DNA of 64,000 bases. Source: Lysobacter stagni (GTDB taxonomy: Bacteria; Pseudomonadota; Gammaproteobacteria; Xanthomonadales; Xanthomonadaceae). The DNA lies in NCBI RefSeq assembly GCF_030053425.1, contig NZ_JASGBI010000002.1, forward strand, positions 62,001 to 126,000, given 5' to 3'. The notes beneath the pieces are model-generated. The model saw only the letters and a list, made by a program, of their open reading frames with translations. It was not told where the DNA came from and searched no databases. This document shows, one piece after another, positions 1-8,253 of the stretch. The position numbers and the translations under genes are program-made. The stretch's first letter is position 1, and each line of letters starts with the position of its first letter.

Positions 1-437
1 ATGTCCACGATGGCCAGGGCCTGGCGCTGCTGCGCAAGGTCGGCATCACGGTGGCCTTCGTCACGGCGCGCAGCGGCGCCGTCGCGCAGCGGCGCGCCGC
101 GGACCTGGGCATCGAGGAAGTCCACATCGGCGTGCGCGACAAGCTCGCCTGCGTGCGCGACATCGCCACGCGACTGGGCCTGACCATGGAACAGGTGTCC
201 TTCATGGGCGACGACCTGGCGGACCTGCGCGTCATGTTGCAGGCCGGATTCGCGGTCGCGCCGTCCGACGCGCACCGCTGGGTCGGCGAACGGGTGCACT
301 GGCGCACCGCGTCGCGCGCGGGCCATGGGGCAGCGCGCGAGTTCTGCGACCTGTTGCTGGCGGCCCAGGGCCATGCCGAACGGCTGCTGGCCGAGGTGAC
401 GCGCGTCGAGGGCGAGCGCGTGGAGGGCAACGCATGA
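1..437 (+). CDS. kdsC: 3-deoxy-D-manno-octulosonate 8-phosphate phosphatase KdsC, C-terminal part
   Basis: This is the last ~145 codons of a gene that begins before the window, read in the frame starting at base 3. It is a HAD-superfamily phosphatase that removes phosphate from KDO-8-P, the last step before KDO is activated for lipopolysaccharide core synthesis in the cytoplasm. The visible sequence has the HAD motif II region (VAFVTARSG) and the motif III/IV signature MGDDLADL, which carries metal-binding Asp residues. The N-terminal DxD nucleophile motif lies outside the window. The stop codon overlaps the lptC start (ATGA), the usual kdsC-lptC arrangement in gammaproteobacteria, so the assignment rests on both motif and context. 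Confidence 0.88.
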   Translation, partial: VHDGQGLALLRKVGITVAFVTARSGAVAQRRAADLGIEEVHIGVRDKLACVRDIATRLGLTMEQVSFMGDDLADLRVMLQAGFAVAPSDAHRWVGERVHWRTASRAGHGAAREFCDLLLAAQGHAERLLAEVTRVEGERVEGNA

Positions 438-1015
438 ACTGGCGCAGCATGAACTGGCGCGCGATGGTGACCGTGCTGCTGCTGATCGGCGCGCTGCTCA
501 GCGGCTGGCTGCTGTGGTCGCAACGGGACCGGGGCGGCCGCGGCGTGACCGCTGCCCAGCGCCCGGATTACGTGTTGCACGATTTCCGCCTCGTCGTGCT
601 CGACGAGAACGGACGCGAGTCCTTCACGCTGAGCGCCCCGAAGCTGGCGCGCGACCCCAACGTGGAAACGTTCGACATCGCCACGCCGCTGTTCCAGATC
701 CCTCCCCGCTCCGGCAGCAACGCATCGGCGTGGGAAGTGCGCTCGCAGACCGGCTGGGTCAGCGCCAAGGGAGAGGAACTGCGCCTGCGCGGCCAGGTCC
801 ATGCCGACAGCACCAATGCCGACGGCAAGCCCATCCGCATCGCGACCGAAGAGCTGAACGTGTTCCCCGACGATCGCCGGGCCACCTCGACGGTGGCCGT
901 AACGGTCACCCACCCGGGCCTTATACTGAACGGCCGCGGGCTCGAGGCCGACCTCAACGCCAAGCGAATCACCCTATTGAACGACGTCAAGGCCCGATAT
1001 GAACGTACCCCTTAG
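434..1015 (+). CDS. lptC: LPS export protein LptC
   Basis: Bitopic inner-membrane component of the Lpt bridge, which passes lipopolysaccharide from LptBFG to LptA. A single transmembrane helix at about residues 11-28 is followed by a periplasmic domain of ~160 residues, fitting the 190-residue size of LptC. The gene overlaps kdsC by 4 bases and lptA by 17. Three in-frame ATGs lie at 434, 449 and 464. The first is preferred because GGAGGG lies 6 bases upstream and it couples to the kdsC stop. The first ten codons are an imperfect 15-base tandem duplication (MNWRS/MNWRA). LptC is poorly conserved, so the call leans on position and topology. Confidence 0.9.
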   Translation: MNWRSMNWRAMVTVLLLIGALLSGWLLWSQRDRGGRGVTAAQRPDYVLHDFRLVVLDENGRESFTLSAPKLARDPNVETFDIATPLFQIPPRSGSNASAWEVRSQTGWVSAKGEELRLRGQVHADSTNADGKPIRIATEELNVFPDDRRATSTVAVTVTHPGLILNGRGLEADLNAKRITLLNDVKARYERTP

Positions 1016-1495
1016 CCTCGTGCTGCTGCTGGCCCTCGTGCCTGCGACCGCACTGGCTCGGACGTCGGACCGCAACAAGCCGATGGACATCGACGCCGGC
1101 CGTAGCGACTACTCCATGGACGACAGTCGCCCGACCACGCTCAGCGGCGGCGTGGTGATCACCCAGGGCACGCTGGAAATCCGCGCCAACCAGGCCGTCA
1201 TCTATTCGGCCAACGGCGACCCCGTCCGCGTGGTCCTCACCGGCAATCCCGTGACGCTGCGCCAGGAACTGGACGACGGCAGGCAGATGGACGCCGTCGC
1301 CAACAAGGTCGACTACGACCTCAAGACCGAGATCGTGGTCTTCACCGGCGCGGTCAACATCCGCCAGCCCACCGGCTCCATCGCCGGCGAACGCGTGGTC
1401 TACAACATGAAGACCGGCCAGGTGCAGGGCGGTGGCCAGGATGCGGGCCGCGTGAAGATCCGCATCCTGCCCAAGAATGCGCAGGGGGGCGGCTG

Positions 1496-1496
<1 letters not shown>
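999..1496 (+). CDS. lptA: LPS transport periplasmic protein LptA
   Basis: A 165-residue periplasmic protein with a Sec signal peptide (cleavage likely after TALA, about residue 20) and an OstA-type beta-jellyroll domain. It should form the periplasmic bridge carrying lipopolysaccharide to LptD. Typical OstA features are visible: '[21 protein letters not shown]', then the segments around ANQAVIY and GERVVYNM. It overlaps lptC by 17 bases and ends one base into the lptB start, so lptC-lptA-lptB should be translated as one unit. Confidence 0.93.
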
Positions 1497-2215
<719 letters not shown>

Positions 2216-2301
2216 AAGCTGAAGTCGAAGGAGCGGCGCTTGCCGCTCACCGGATGCGCGCGACGGCCGTCGGTTCCCCCTGGTCGCGTTGGCCTTCGAC
2301 A

Positions 2302-3717
2302 ATGAAACCGCGTCTTCAAGCCGCTCTCGGACAACAGCTGGTGATGACACCGCAGCTGCGTCAGGCCATCCGCCTGCTGCAGTTGTCCGCAGTGGAGTTG
2401 GAGGCTGAATTGGCCGCGGCGGTGGAAAGCAATCCGCTGCTCGACTGGACCGAGACCGCCATCAGCGTGAGCAACGGTTCCGGCGACGGCGAGTCCGCGC
2501 CCGTCAACGGCGAGGTCGAGCATCTGCCGCCCGAGGCCGAGTGGGCCAACGACGGCGAGCCCTGGTACGAACGCCTGGGTCCGGCCGACAACGACGACGA
2601 CACGCCCATCGCCGAGCAGGTCGCCGAATCCGACACGCTCCACGACCACCTGCTCTGGCAGCTGCACCTCAGCCCGCTCTCTCCGCGCGACCGCCTGATC
2701 GGCGTGTCGTTGATCGAAGCCATCGACGACGACGGCTACCTGCGCGAACCGCTCGAATCCCTGCGCGCCTCGCTCGTGCAGACGGTGGAATGCAGCGAGG
2801 AAGAGATCGTCACCGTGCTGCATCAGGTGCAGCAGTTCGATCCCGTCGGCGTGGGTGCGCGTTCGCTGGGCGAGTGCCTGCGCCTGCAGCTGGCGCAGTG
2901 CCCGTCCGAGACTCCGGGCAAGGACCTGGCGCATCACCTCGCGAACGGTCCGCTCGAACGGCTCCCGCGCATCGGCGTGGCCGGACTGGCCGCGGAACTC
3001 AAGCTCGACCTCTCCGAAGCCGAGACCGCGGTGCAGTTGCTGCGCTCACTCGATCCGCGCCCCGGCGCGCAGATCGGTGCGATCGCAAGCGACACCTATA
3101 TCGCGCCGGACCTGGTGATCTGGCGGCAGCACGGTCTGTGGCGCGTGGCGCTGGCGGACGGCATGCGTCCGCGCGTCGCCATCCATCGCGGCTACGAAAG
3201 CATGCTGCGACATGCCAGCGGCACGGATGCGAGCTATCTGCGCGGTCATCTGCAAGAGGCGCGCTGGCTGCTCAAGAGCCTGGAAGCGCGCGGCGAAACA
3301 CTCATCAAGGTCGCACGCTGCCTGATCAAGCAGCAGGCGGCGTTCCTCGAATTCGGCGACAGCGCCCTGCGTCCGCTCACGTTGCGCGAAGTCGCAGCCG
3401 AAGTCGGATTGCATGAATCCACCGTCTCGCGCGCCATCGCGCGCAAGTACGCGCGCACGCCGCGCGGCACCGTGCCGCTGCGTGCGTTCTTCGCCTCCGG
3501 TATCGAAACCGGCGCCGGCGGCGAAGCCTCCAGCACCGCGATCCAGGCCATGATCCGCCGCCTGATCGAAGCGGAAAACCCGCGCAAACCATTGTCCGAC
3601 GCGCGGTTGGCGGAAACCCTCAAGGCCACTGGGGTGCCCGTGGCCAGGCGTACGGTCGCCAAGTACCGGGAGGCCATGAGCATCCCCTCATCGCAGGATC
3701 GCGTACGCATCGGTTGA
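2302..3717 (+). CDS. rpoN: RNA polymerase sigma-54 factor RpoN
   Basis: Sigma-54 recruits RNA polymerase to -24/-12 promoters that need AAA+ activators. The 471-residue product starts MKPRLQAALGQQLVMTPQLR, the Gln/Leu-rich activator-contact region I. An acidic region II (residues ~50-110) and a core-binding region follow, then the DNA-binding helix-turn-helix (EVAAEVGLHESTVSRAI) and a near-consensus RpoN box (ARRTVAKYREAMSIPSS) close to the end. A longer frame opens at 2254, but its 16 extra residues do not resemble RpoN and no sigma-54 protein begins that way, so I use 2302. It lies 86 bases after lptB, the conserved lptB-rpoN-hpf-ptsN order. Confidence 0.96.
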   Translation: MKPRLQAALGQQLVMTPQLRQAIRLLQLSAVELEAELAAAVESNPLLDWTETAISVSNGSGDGESAPVNGEVEHLPPEAEWANDGEPWYERLGPADNDDDTPIAEQVAESDTLHDHLLWQLHLSPLSPRDRLIGVSLIEAIDDDGYLREPLESLRASLVQTVECSEEEIVTVLHQVQQFDPVGVGARSLGECLRLQLAQCPSETPGKDLAHHLANGPLERLPRIGVAGLAAELKLDLSEAETAVQLLRSLDPRPGAQIGAIASDTYIAPDLVIWRQHGLWRVALADGMRPRVAIHRGYESMLRHASGTDASYLRGHLQEARWLLKSLEARGETLIKVARCLIKQQAAFLEFGDSALRPLTLREVAAEVGLHESTVSRAIARKYARTPRGTVPLRAFFASGIETGAGGEASSTAIQAMIRRLIEAENPRKPLSDARLAETLKATGVPVARRTVAKYREAMSIPSSQDRVRIG

Positions 3718-3869
3718 TATCCCGATAACGTAGCGTGAAGGTTGCGTGCGAAACCTGCGCAGGATCAATGTGTTCAGGCTTGGAAAAAGCCAAACTGCGG
3801 ATGCACGCCCTTGCACAACCCGATGAGCGTGCGATCCTGTCCATCCGTCGTGACGTAAGGAGGTCTCCG

Positions 3870-4196
3870 ATGCGCATCGAAACCTACGGCCAGCAGATTG
3901 AAGTCACCCCCGCCCTGCGGGATTACGTGGAAAACAAGCTGGCACGACTGGAACGACATTGCGAACAGCCCTTCGACGTGCGCACCCAGCTCAGCCTGGA
4001 CAAGCCCCAGCACCGAGCGAAGGCCACCGTCAGCATCTCCGGCAAGACCCTCCACGCGGACGCCGCGGCGATCGACATGTACGCCGCCATCGATCTGCTC
4101 TCCGACAAGCTCGATCGCCTGCTGCGCGAACACCGCAGCAAGGTCGTCGACCACCATCGCGGCGAGAGCGCCGCGCGCAGCGACACCTTCGGCTGA
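3870..4196 (+). CDS. hpf: Ribosome hibernation promoting factor, HPF/YfiA family
   Basis: A 108-residue short-form HPF that binds the 30S subunit and promotes inactive ribosome dimers in slow growth. It has the beta-alpha-beta-beta-beta-alpha pattern from MRIETYGQQIEVTPALRDYV onward, with the conserved segments LARLERH, TVSISGKTLHADA and DMYAAIDLLSDKLDRLLREHR. The start at 3870 is set by a strong AAGGAGG 6 bases upstream. A frame opening at 3735 would add 45 unrelated residues. It sits between rpoN and ptsN, the classic rpoN operon position. Confidence 0.94.
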   Translation: MRIETYGQQIEVTPALRDYVENKLARLERHCEQPFDVRTQLSLDKPQHRAKATVSISGKTLHADAAAIDMYAAIDLLSDKLDRLLREHRSKVVDHHRGESAARSDTFG

Positions 4197-4215
4197 TTCG
4201 AAACCACCTGCCGCC

Positions 4216-4743
4216 ATGCCCCTGCATGACCTGCTGACCGCGCCTCGGGTCGCGATCATGGACGTGCCTGCCGCCGGCACGCACGTCAGGGGCACGCGCG
4301 CGCGGTCCTCGCAAACCGATCCCCTCACCGAACGCGACCGCGTCCTCGACGCGGCCGCAGGCCTGCTCGCCGCAGCGGGACGCAGGGAAACCGTCGCACG
4401 CGCGCTGCGCGAACGCGAGGCACTGGCCAGCACCGCACTGGGCGAAGGCGTGGCGATTCCGCACGCACGCTGCAGCGACATCGAACAATGCCACGGCGCG
4501 TTCCTGCGCCTGACGCGCCCGGTGGATTTCGCGGCCGCCGACGGGCGCCCTGTCGACCTTGTGCTTGCGTTGCTGGTGCCGGAGCACGACATCCAGCCGC
4601 AACTCGCCCGTCTGGCCGAGCTCGCCGAGCGTTTCGCCGACGCCGGTTTCCGGCGCATGCTGCGCGAGGCCAAAGACGTGGAACAATTGCGCCGCCACCT
4701 GCTGTCGGGCCCATCGCCCACACCCCTATACCGCGCTGCCTGA
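4216..4743 (+). CDS. ptsN: Nitrogen-PTS enzyme IIA PtsN
   Basis: EIIA-Ntr, a phosphocarrier that links the PTS to regulation of nitrogen, potassium and stress responses. It accepts phosphate from HPr. The 175 residues start with [17 protein letters not shown], like family members, and hold the phosphorylation site GVAIPHAR (His83). The segment between residues ~17 and 40 (roughly [20 protein letters not shown]) is longer than the usual link after the first strand and looks like an insertion. It begins 19 bases after hpf and ends 8 bases before hprK. An upstream opening at 3898 in the same frame overlaps hpf and is not used. Confidence 0.92.
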   Translation: MPLHDLLTAPRVAIMDVPAAGTHVRGTRARSSQTDPLTERDRVLDAAAGLLAAAGRRETVARALREREALASTALGEGVAIPHARCSDIEQCHGAFLRLTRPVDFAAADGRPVDLVLALLVPEHDIQPQLARLAELAERFADAGFRRMLREAKDVEQLRRHLLSGPSPTPLYRAA

Positions 4744-4751
4744 GGAACCGG

Positions 4752-5702
4752 ATGAGTACGAGCATCAGCGCGGGGGAACTGTTCGAACAACAACGCGATC
4801 GCCTCGCACTGCGCTGGCTTGCCGGCCAGCGGGGCGACCGGCGCATGCTCGAGTCGGTGAACACCGTCGCGCGTCGCCCCTCCCTGGCCGGTTACCTCAA
4901 CGCGATCTATCCGAACAAGGTACAGATCCTGGGCACCGAGGAGCTGTCGTGGCTGGACGCGCTCGACTCCCGCCTGCGCTGGGAGACTATCGAGAAGATC
5001 ATCCAGTTCCGCCCGCTGGCGCTGGTCATCAGCAAGGACCAGACCTGCCCCGAGGACCTGCGCATCGCGGCGGAAGAAAGCAACACGCCGCTGTGGGTGT
5101 CGCCGCGACGCGGGCATGAACTTCTCAACCACCTGCAGTACCACCTCGCGCGCACGCTGGCGCCGCGCGTGACGCTGCATGGCGTCTTCATGGAGATCTA
5201 TTCCATCGGCGTGCTGATCACCGGCGAATCCGGATCGGGCAAGAGCGAGCTGGCGCTGGAACTGGTCACGCGCGGCCATCGTCTGGTGGCCGACGATGCG
5301 CCGGAGTTCACCCAGATCGCTCCGGACGTGCTCGACGGCACCTGCCCGGAGATGCTGCAGGACCTCCTGGAAGTGCGTGGCCTGGGCGTGCTCAACATCC
5401 GCCAGATGTTTGGCGACACCGCGGTCAAGAACAACAAGTACCTGCGCCTGATCGTGCACCTGGCCAAGCCGATGACCGAGCCCAAGCCGATGGGGCTGGA
5501 ACGCCTCACCGGCGACAGCGGGATGCGTCGCGTACTCGACCTGGACGTACCGATGATCACCCTGCCCGTCATGCCCGGCCGCAACCTCGCCGTGTTGACC
5601 GAGGCGGCCACGCGCCTGCACAGCCTGCGCATGAAGGGCCTGGACCCGGCCGCGGCCTTCATCGCGCGCCACAGCAACTTCCTCGAACGCGGCGACGCGT
5701 GA
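4752..5702 (+). CDS. hprK: HPr kinase/phosphorylase HprK
   Basis: Bifunctional enzyme that phosphorylates and dephosphorylates HPr on Ser46. The 316-residue protein has an N-terminal MurF-like domain and a C-terminal P-loop kinase domain. Walker A is GESGSGKS (about residue 159), followed by the HprK signature LVADDAPEF and the C-terminal segment [19 protein letters not shown]. The start at 4752 gives the expected length; longer upstream frames overlap ptsN. Its target site is present in the HPr encoded at 7976 (Ser46), so the kinase-substrate pair is complete within the window. Confidence 0.95.
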   Translation: MSTSISAGELFEQQRDRLALRWLAGQRGDRRMLESVNTVARRPSLAGYLNAIYPNKVQILGTEELSWLDALDSRLRWETIEKIIQFRPLALVISKDQTCPEDLRIAAEESNTPLWVSPRRGHELLNHLQYHLARTLAPRVTLHGVFMEIYSIGVLITGESGSGKSELALELVTRGHRLVADDAPEFTQIAPDVLDGTCPEMLQDLLEVRGLGVLNIRQMFGDTAVKNNKYLRLIVHLAKPMTEPKPMGLERLTGDSGMRRVLDLDVPMITLPVMPGRNLAVLTEAATRLHSLRMKGLDPAAAFIARHSNFLERGDA

Positions 5703-5727
5703 GCCCGACTCCCGCTACCATCGCGCC

Positions 5728-6609
5728 ATGAGCGAAGCGCCCGCCTCCACCCTGGTCATCGTCAGCGGCATGTCCGGTTCGGGCAAATCCGTCGCCCTCA
5801 AGACCTTCGAGGACCTGGGTTTCTTCTGCGTCGACAACCTGCCCGCCGAACTGCTTCCGCAGTTCGTCGCCAGCGTGCTGCGCGCCGATGAAGGCGCACC
5901 GGCCAAGCTGGCCGTCAGCATTGACGTGCGCAACCGCAACAGCGACCTCAGCAAGATTCCCGACTGGCTCTCCGCGGTCGGCGCATTGGGCCTGGACCCG
6001 CGCCTGGTGTTCTTCGATGCGCGCGACGAAGCACTGCTCAAGCGCTACGCCGACACGCGTCGCCGCCATCCGCTCAGCCATCTCGGACTGGGACTGGCCG
6101 ATGCGATCTCGCTGGAACGCCAGGTGCTCAAGCCCCTGCGCTCCATCGCCGATGCGGTGGTCGATACCAGCACACTCAACGTGCACCAGTTGCGTCGCCA
6201 GGTCATCACCGAGTTCGGCATCGGCGGCGACGCGGGCATGTCGCTGCTGTTCGAATCCTTCGCCTACCGGCGTGGCGTGCCGGCCGACGCCGACTTCGTC
6301 TTCGATGCGCGCGCATTGCCGAACCCGCACTGGGACCCGGTGCTGCGACCGTTGTCCGGGCGCGATGCCGCGATCCGCGAATACCTGGAAGCGCAGCCGG
6401 ATGTGAACCTGTTCGTCGAACAGATCAACCTGTTCCTCGACACCTGGTTGCCGCGCCTGCACGTGGACAGCACGCGCAGCTACGCAACCATCGCCATCGG
6501 CTGCACCGGCGGCCGTCACCGTTCGGTCTACCTGGCCGAACGTTTCGCCGAACACGCGCGCAACCGCGGTTGGGACGAAGTGGCAGTGCACCATCGTGAA
6601 CTGGACTGA
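5728..6609 (+). CDS. rapZ: RNase adapter / P-loop protein RapZ
   Basis: A 293-residue RapZ (YvcJ/YhbJ) protein. In E. coli it senses glucosamine-6-phosphate and presents the small RNA GlmZ to RNase E. The N-terminal half has Walker A GMSGSGKS at residues 13-20. The C-terminal domain carries the conserved run [17 protein letters not shown]. Position directly after hprK matches proteobacterial rpoN/pts clusters. Whether GlmZ-type RNAs exist in this lineage cannot be seen here, so the regulatory target is open. Confidence 0.94.
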   Translation: MSEAPASTLVIVSGMSGSGKSVALKTFEDLGFFCVDNLPAELLPQFVASVLRADEGAPAKLAVSIDVRNRNSDLSKIPDWLSAVGALGLDPRLVFFDARDEALLKRYADTRRRHPLSHLGLGLADAISLERQVLKPLRSIADAVVDTSTLNVHQLRRQVITEFGIGGDAGMSLLFESFAYRRGVPADADFVFDARALPNPHWDPVLRPLSGRDAAIREYLEAQPDVNLFVEQINLFLDTWLPRLHVDSTRSYATIAIGCTGGRHRSVYLAERFAEHARNRGWDEVAVHHRELD

Positions 6610-6783
6610 ACCTTCACGACGCGGCAACGCCACGAACCTGGCGCGGTGAACGCGCCCTGACTTCGGGCAGCACGTCCGCGTCGACTCACAAAATTTTTGC
6701 ATGCCGCTTGCGCACGCCTTGCGCAGGCACCGCTACGGTCGGGGTGCGCTGCCAAGGCGCATCCGTCCGCAGGAGAGTGTGCA

Positions 6784-7089
6784 ATGCGAAACACCCCATC
6801 CATCGTGATGCTCGCGCTGTTCGGCATCGCCGTGAGCGCGTCCGCGTTCGCACAGCGCACCGAGCCCCCCACCATGGCGGCGCCACCGGAGACGCGCACC
6901 ACCGACACCACGCCCAAGCCGATGACGTTCGCCGACCTGGACGTCAATGCCGATGGCAAGGTCAGCAAGGACGAAGCCATGGCCGACGCGAAGCTGACCA
7001 GTCATTTCGCGCAGGTCGACCGCGACGGCGATGGACAGCTGTCGCAGACCGAATTCGCCGCGGGCCACGGCGCCGCCAGGCAGTACTGA
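6784..7089 (+). CDS. Small secreted EF-hand protein
   Basis: A 101-residue protein with a Sec signal peptide (cleavage likely after SASAFA, residue ~23), a Pro/Thr-rich stretch and two canonical EF-hand loops: DVNADGKVSKDE and DRDGDGQLSQTE. Both loops have Asp at 1, Asp/Asn at 3 and 5 and Glu at 12, so calcium binding is plausible. The start at 6784 is preceded by AGGAGAG and gives a clean signal peptide; an opening at 6697 does not. It sits with the next gene between rapZ and the EIIA-Man gene. Its function is unknown. A second, four-hand relative is at 32214. Confidence 0.8.
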   Translation: MRNTPSIVMLALFGIAVSASAFAQRTEPPTMAAPPETRTTDTTPKPMTFADLDVNADGKVSKDEAMADAKLTSHFAQVDRDGDGQLSQTEFAAGHGAARQY

Positions 7090-7123
7090 CGGCGGCCCGC
7101 CTTCCACCCTGAGGGAGAATCCC

Positions 7124-7417
7124 ATGACCGCATGCCATGTTCCCCGTCGACTCACCGCCGCGCTCGCGCTGGCCCTGACGACCACCACCCTGGCATTGGC
7201 CGGTTGCCACAAGACCGAGACCGAGACGGTGGTGCCGGCGCCGGCGGAGACCCCGCCGCCCGACACCACACCGCCACCGGAGACACCGCCGGCCACCGCG
7301 CCTCCTGGCGAGACCACGCCGCCGACGGATACGACCGCACCGACCACGCCACCGCCGGCCGAGGGCGACCAGACCCCGCCGGAGGAGCAGAAACCCACCA
7401 CGCCGCCCAGCAGCTGA
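7124..7417 (+). CDS. Pro/Thr-rich small lipoprotein, function unknown
   Basis: A 97-residue lipoprotein: a basic N-terminus (HVPRR), a hydrophobic run and the lipobox LAGC place the acylated Cys at about residue 28. The mature part is almost entirely Pro, Thr and Glu (repeated PPPDTTPPPETPP-like stretches) and should be an extended, disordered tether. The start at 7124 has GGGAGAAT just upstream. No known domain is seen. It follows the EF-hand gene by 34 bases and is closed by the terminator at 7434, so the two small genes may form their own transcript. Confidence 0.68.
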   Translation: MTACHVPRRLTAALALALTTTTLALAGCHKTETETVVPAPAETPPPDTTPPPETPPATAPPGETTPPTDTTAPTTPPPAEGDQTPPEEQKPTTPPSS

Positions 7418-7433
7418 GGCTGGACGCAGGCAC

Positions 7434-7464
7434 GACGGCCCGCAGCGATGCGGGCCGTCTTTTT
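7434..7464 (+). terminator. Rho-independent terminator after the small lipoprotein gene
   Basis: A perfect 10-base-pair GC-rich stem (GACGGCCCGC / GCGGGCCGTC) with a 6-base loop is followed at once by five T's. It separates the two small secreted-protein genes from the downstream PTS genes. Confidence 0.9.
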
Positions 7465-7563
7465 GTGACGAACACGACGGCCGATCCGCGCTTGTCGCCG
7501 AGGAATCGACCGTCCCGCGGACAATGCTTCCGGGCCGTCACCTGGCTCTGCTAATTTGGCGGC

Positions 7564-7956
7564 ATGTCCGTCGGCATCCTCCTCATCACCCATGAAGGCA
7601 TCGGCACCGCGCTGGTCGCGGTGGCGCGCCGGCTGCTCAGCCAGTTGCCCCTGCGCACCGAAGCGCTGGAGGTTCCGTTCGAAGGCGACCCGGACGCCCT
7701 CCTGCCGCAAGCCAGCGCCGCGCTGCGGCGGGTGGACGGCGGCGAAGGCGTGCTGGTGCTTACCGATCTGTACGGCGCCACGCCGAGCAACCTCGCCGCG
7801 AAGGTCGCGCGCCTGGGGACGCCGGTGCGGCGCGTATCGGCGGTGAGCCTGCCGATGCTGCTGCGGGTGATGAACTACGCCGACCTGACGCTCGACGAGT
7901 TGCCGGCCGTGGCCGCAGCCGGCGCGCGCAACGGCGTGATCGTGGACGAAGCGTGA
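7564..7956 (+). CDS. PTS EIIA component, mannose family
   Basis: A 130-residue EIIA-Man domain protein that takes phosphate from HPr on a histidine near the N-terminus. The motif MSVGILLITHEGIG puts the phospho-histidine at residue 10, and VLVLTDLYGATPSN is the family's second signature. No EIIB, EIIC or EIID for mannose-type sugars follows, which fits the free-standing regulatory EIIA of beta- and gammaproteobacterial incomplete PTS clusters. ptsH follows after 19 bases and ptsI 8 bases later, so this is the first gene of a three-gene operon. Confidence 0.92.
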   Translation: MSVGILLITHEGIGTALVAVARRLLSQLPLRTEALEVPFEGDPDALLPQASAALRRVDGGEGVLVLTDLYGATPSNLAAKVARLGTPVRRVSAVSLPMLLRVMNYADLTLDELPAVAAAGARNGVIVDEA

Positions 7957-7975
7957 GAGTCTGGAGGACGCGGCG

Positions 7976-8245
7976 ATGATCGAGCACGAACTGACCGTCA
8001 GCAATCGCCTGGGCCTGCACGCGCGGGCCACGGCCAAACTCGTGCAGACGCTCTCCGCCTATCGCAGCAGCGCCACGCTTACCGCCAAGGGCCGTGAGGT
8101 CAACGCCAAGAGCATCATGGGCGTGATGCTGCTCGCCGCCGGCAAGGGCACGCAGGTCCGTCTGCGTGTCGAAGGCGAGGACGAGGATCGCGCCGCCGAG
8201 GCGGTGATTTCGTTGTTCGAACGCCGCTTCGACGAAGACAGCTGA
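7976..8245 (+). CDS. ptsH: Phosphocarrier protein HPr
   Basis: An 89-residue HPr that shuttles phosphate from EI to the EIIA proteins. The catalytic site GLHARATA has His15 and Arg17. The regulatory site NAKSIMGVM has Ser46, the target of HprK, whose gene is at 4752. The protein therefore keeps both the PTS and the HprK phosphorylation sites. A GGAGG-like sequence lies 9 bases upstream. It is co-oriented with and tightly spaced to the EIIA and EI genes. Confidence 0.96.
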   Translation: MIEHELTVSNRLGLHARATAKLVQTLSAYRSSATLTAKGREVNAKSIMGVMLLAAGKGTQVRLRVEGEDEDRAAEAVISLFERRFDEDS

Positions 8246-8253
8246 GGCCACGG

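Noticed and set aside
3718..3869. Sigma-54 (-24/-12) promoter for hpf
   Set aside because: I looked for GG-N10-GC spacing within TGGCAC-N5-TTGC-like sequence and found no convincing match.
3774..5672. A 632-codon open frame on the minus strand
   Set aside because: It lies antisense to hpf, ptsN and hprK. It has the composition of a shadow frame in GC-rich DNA and no domain.
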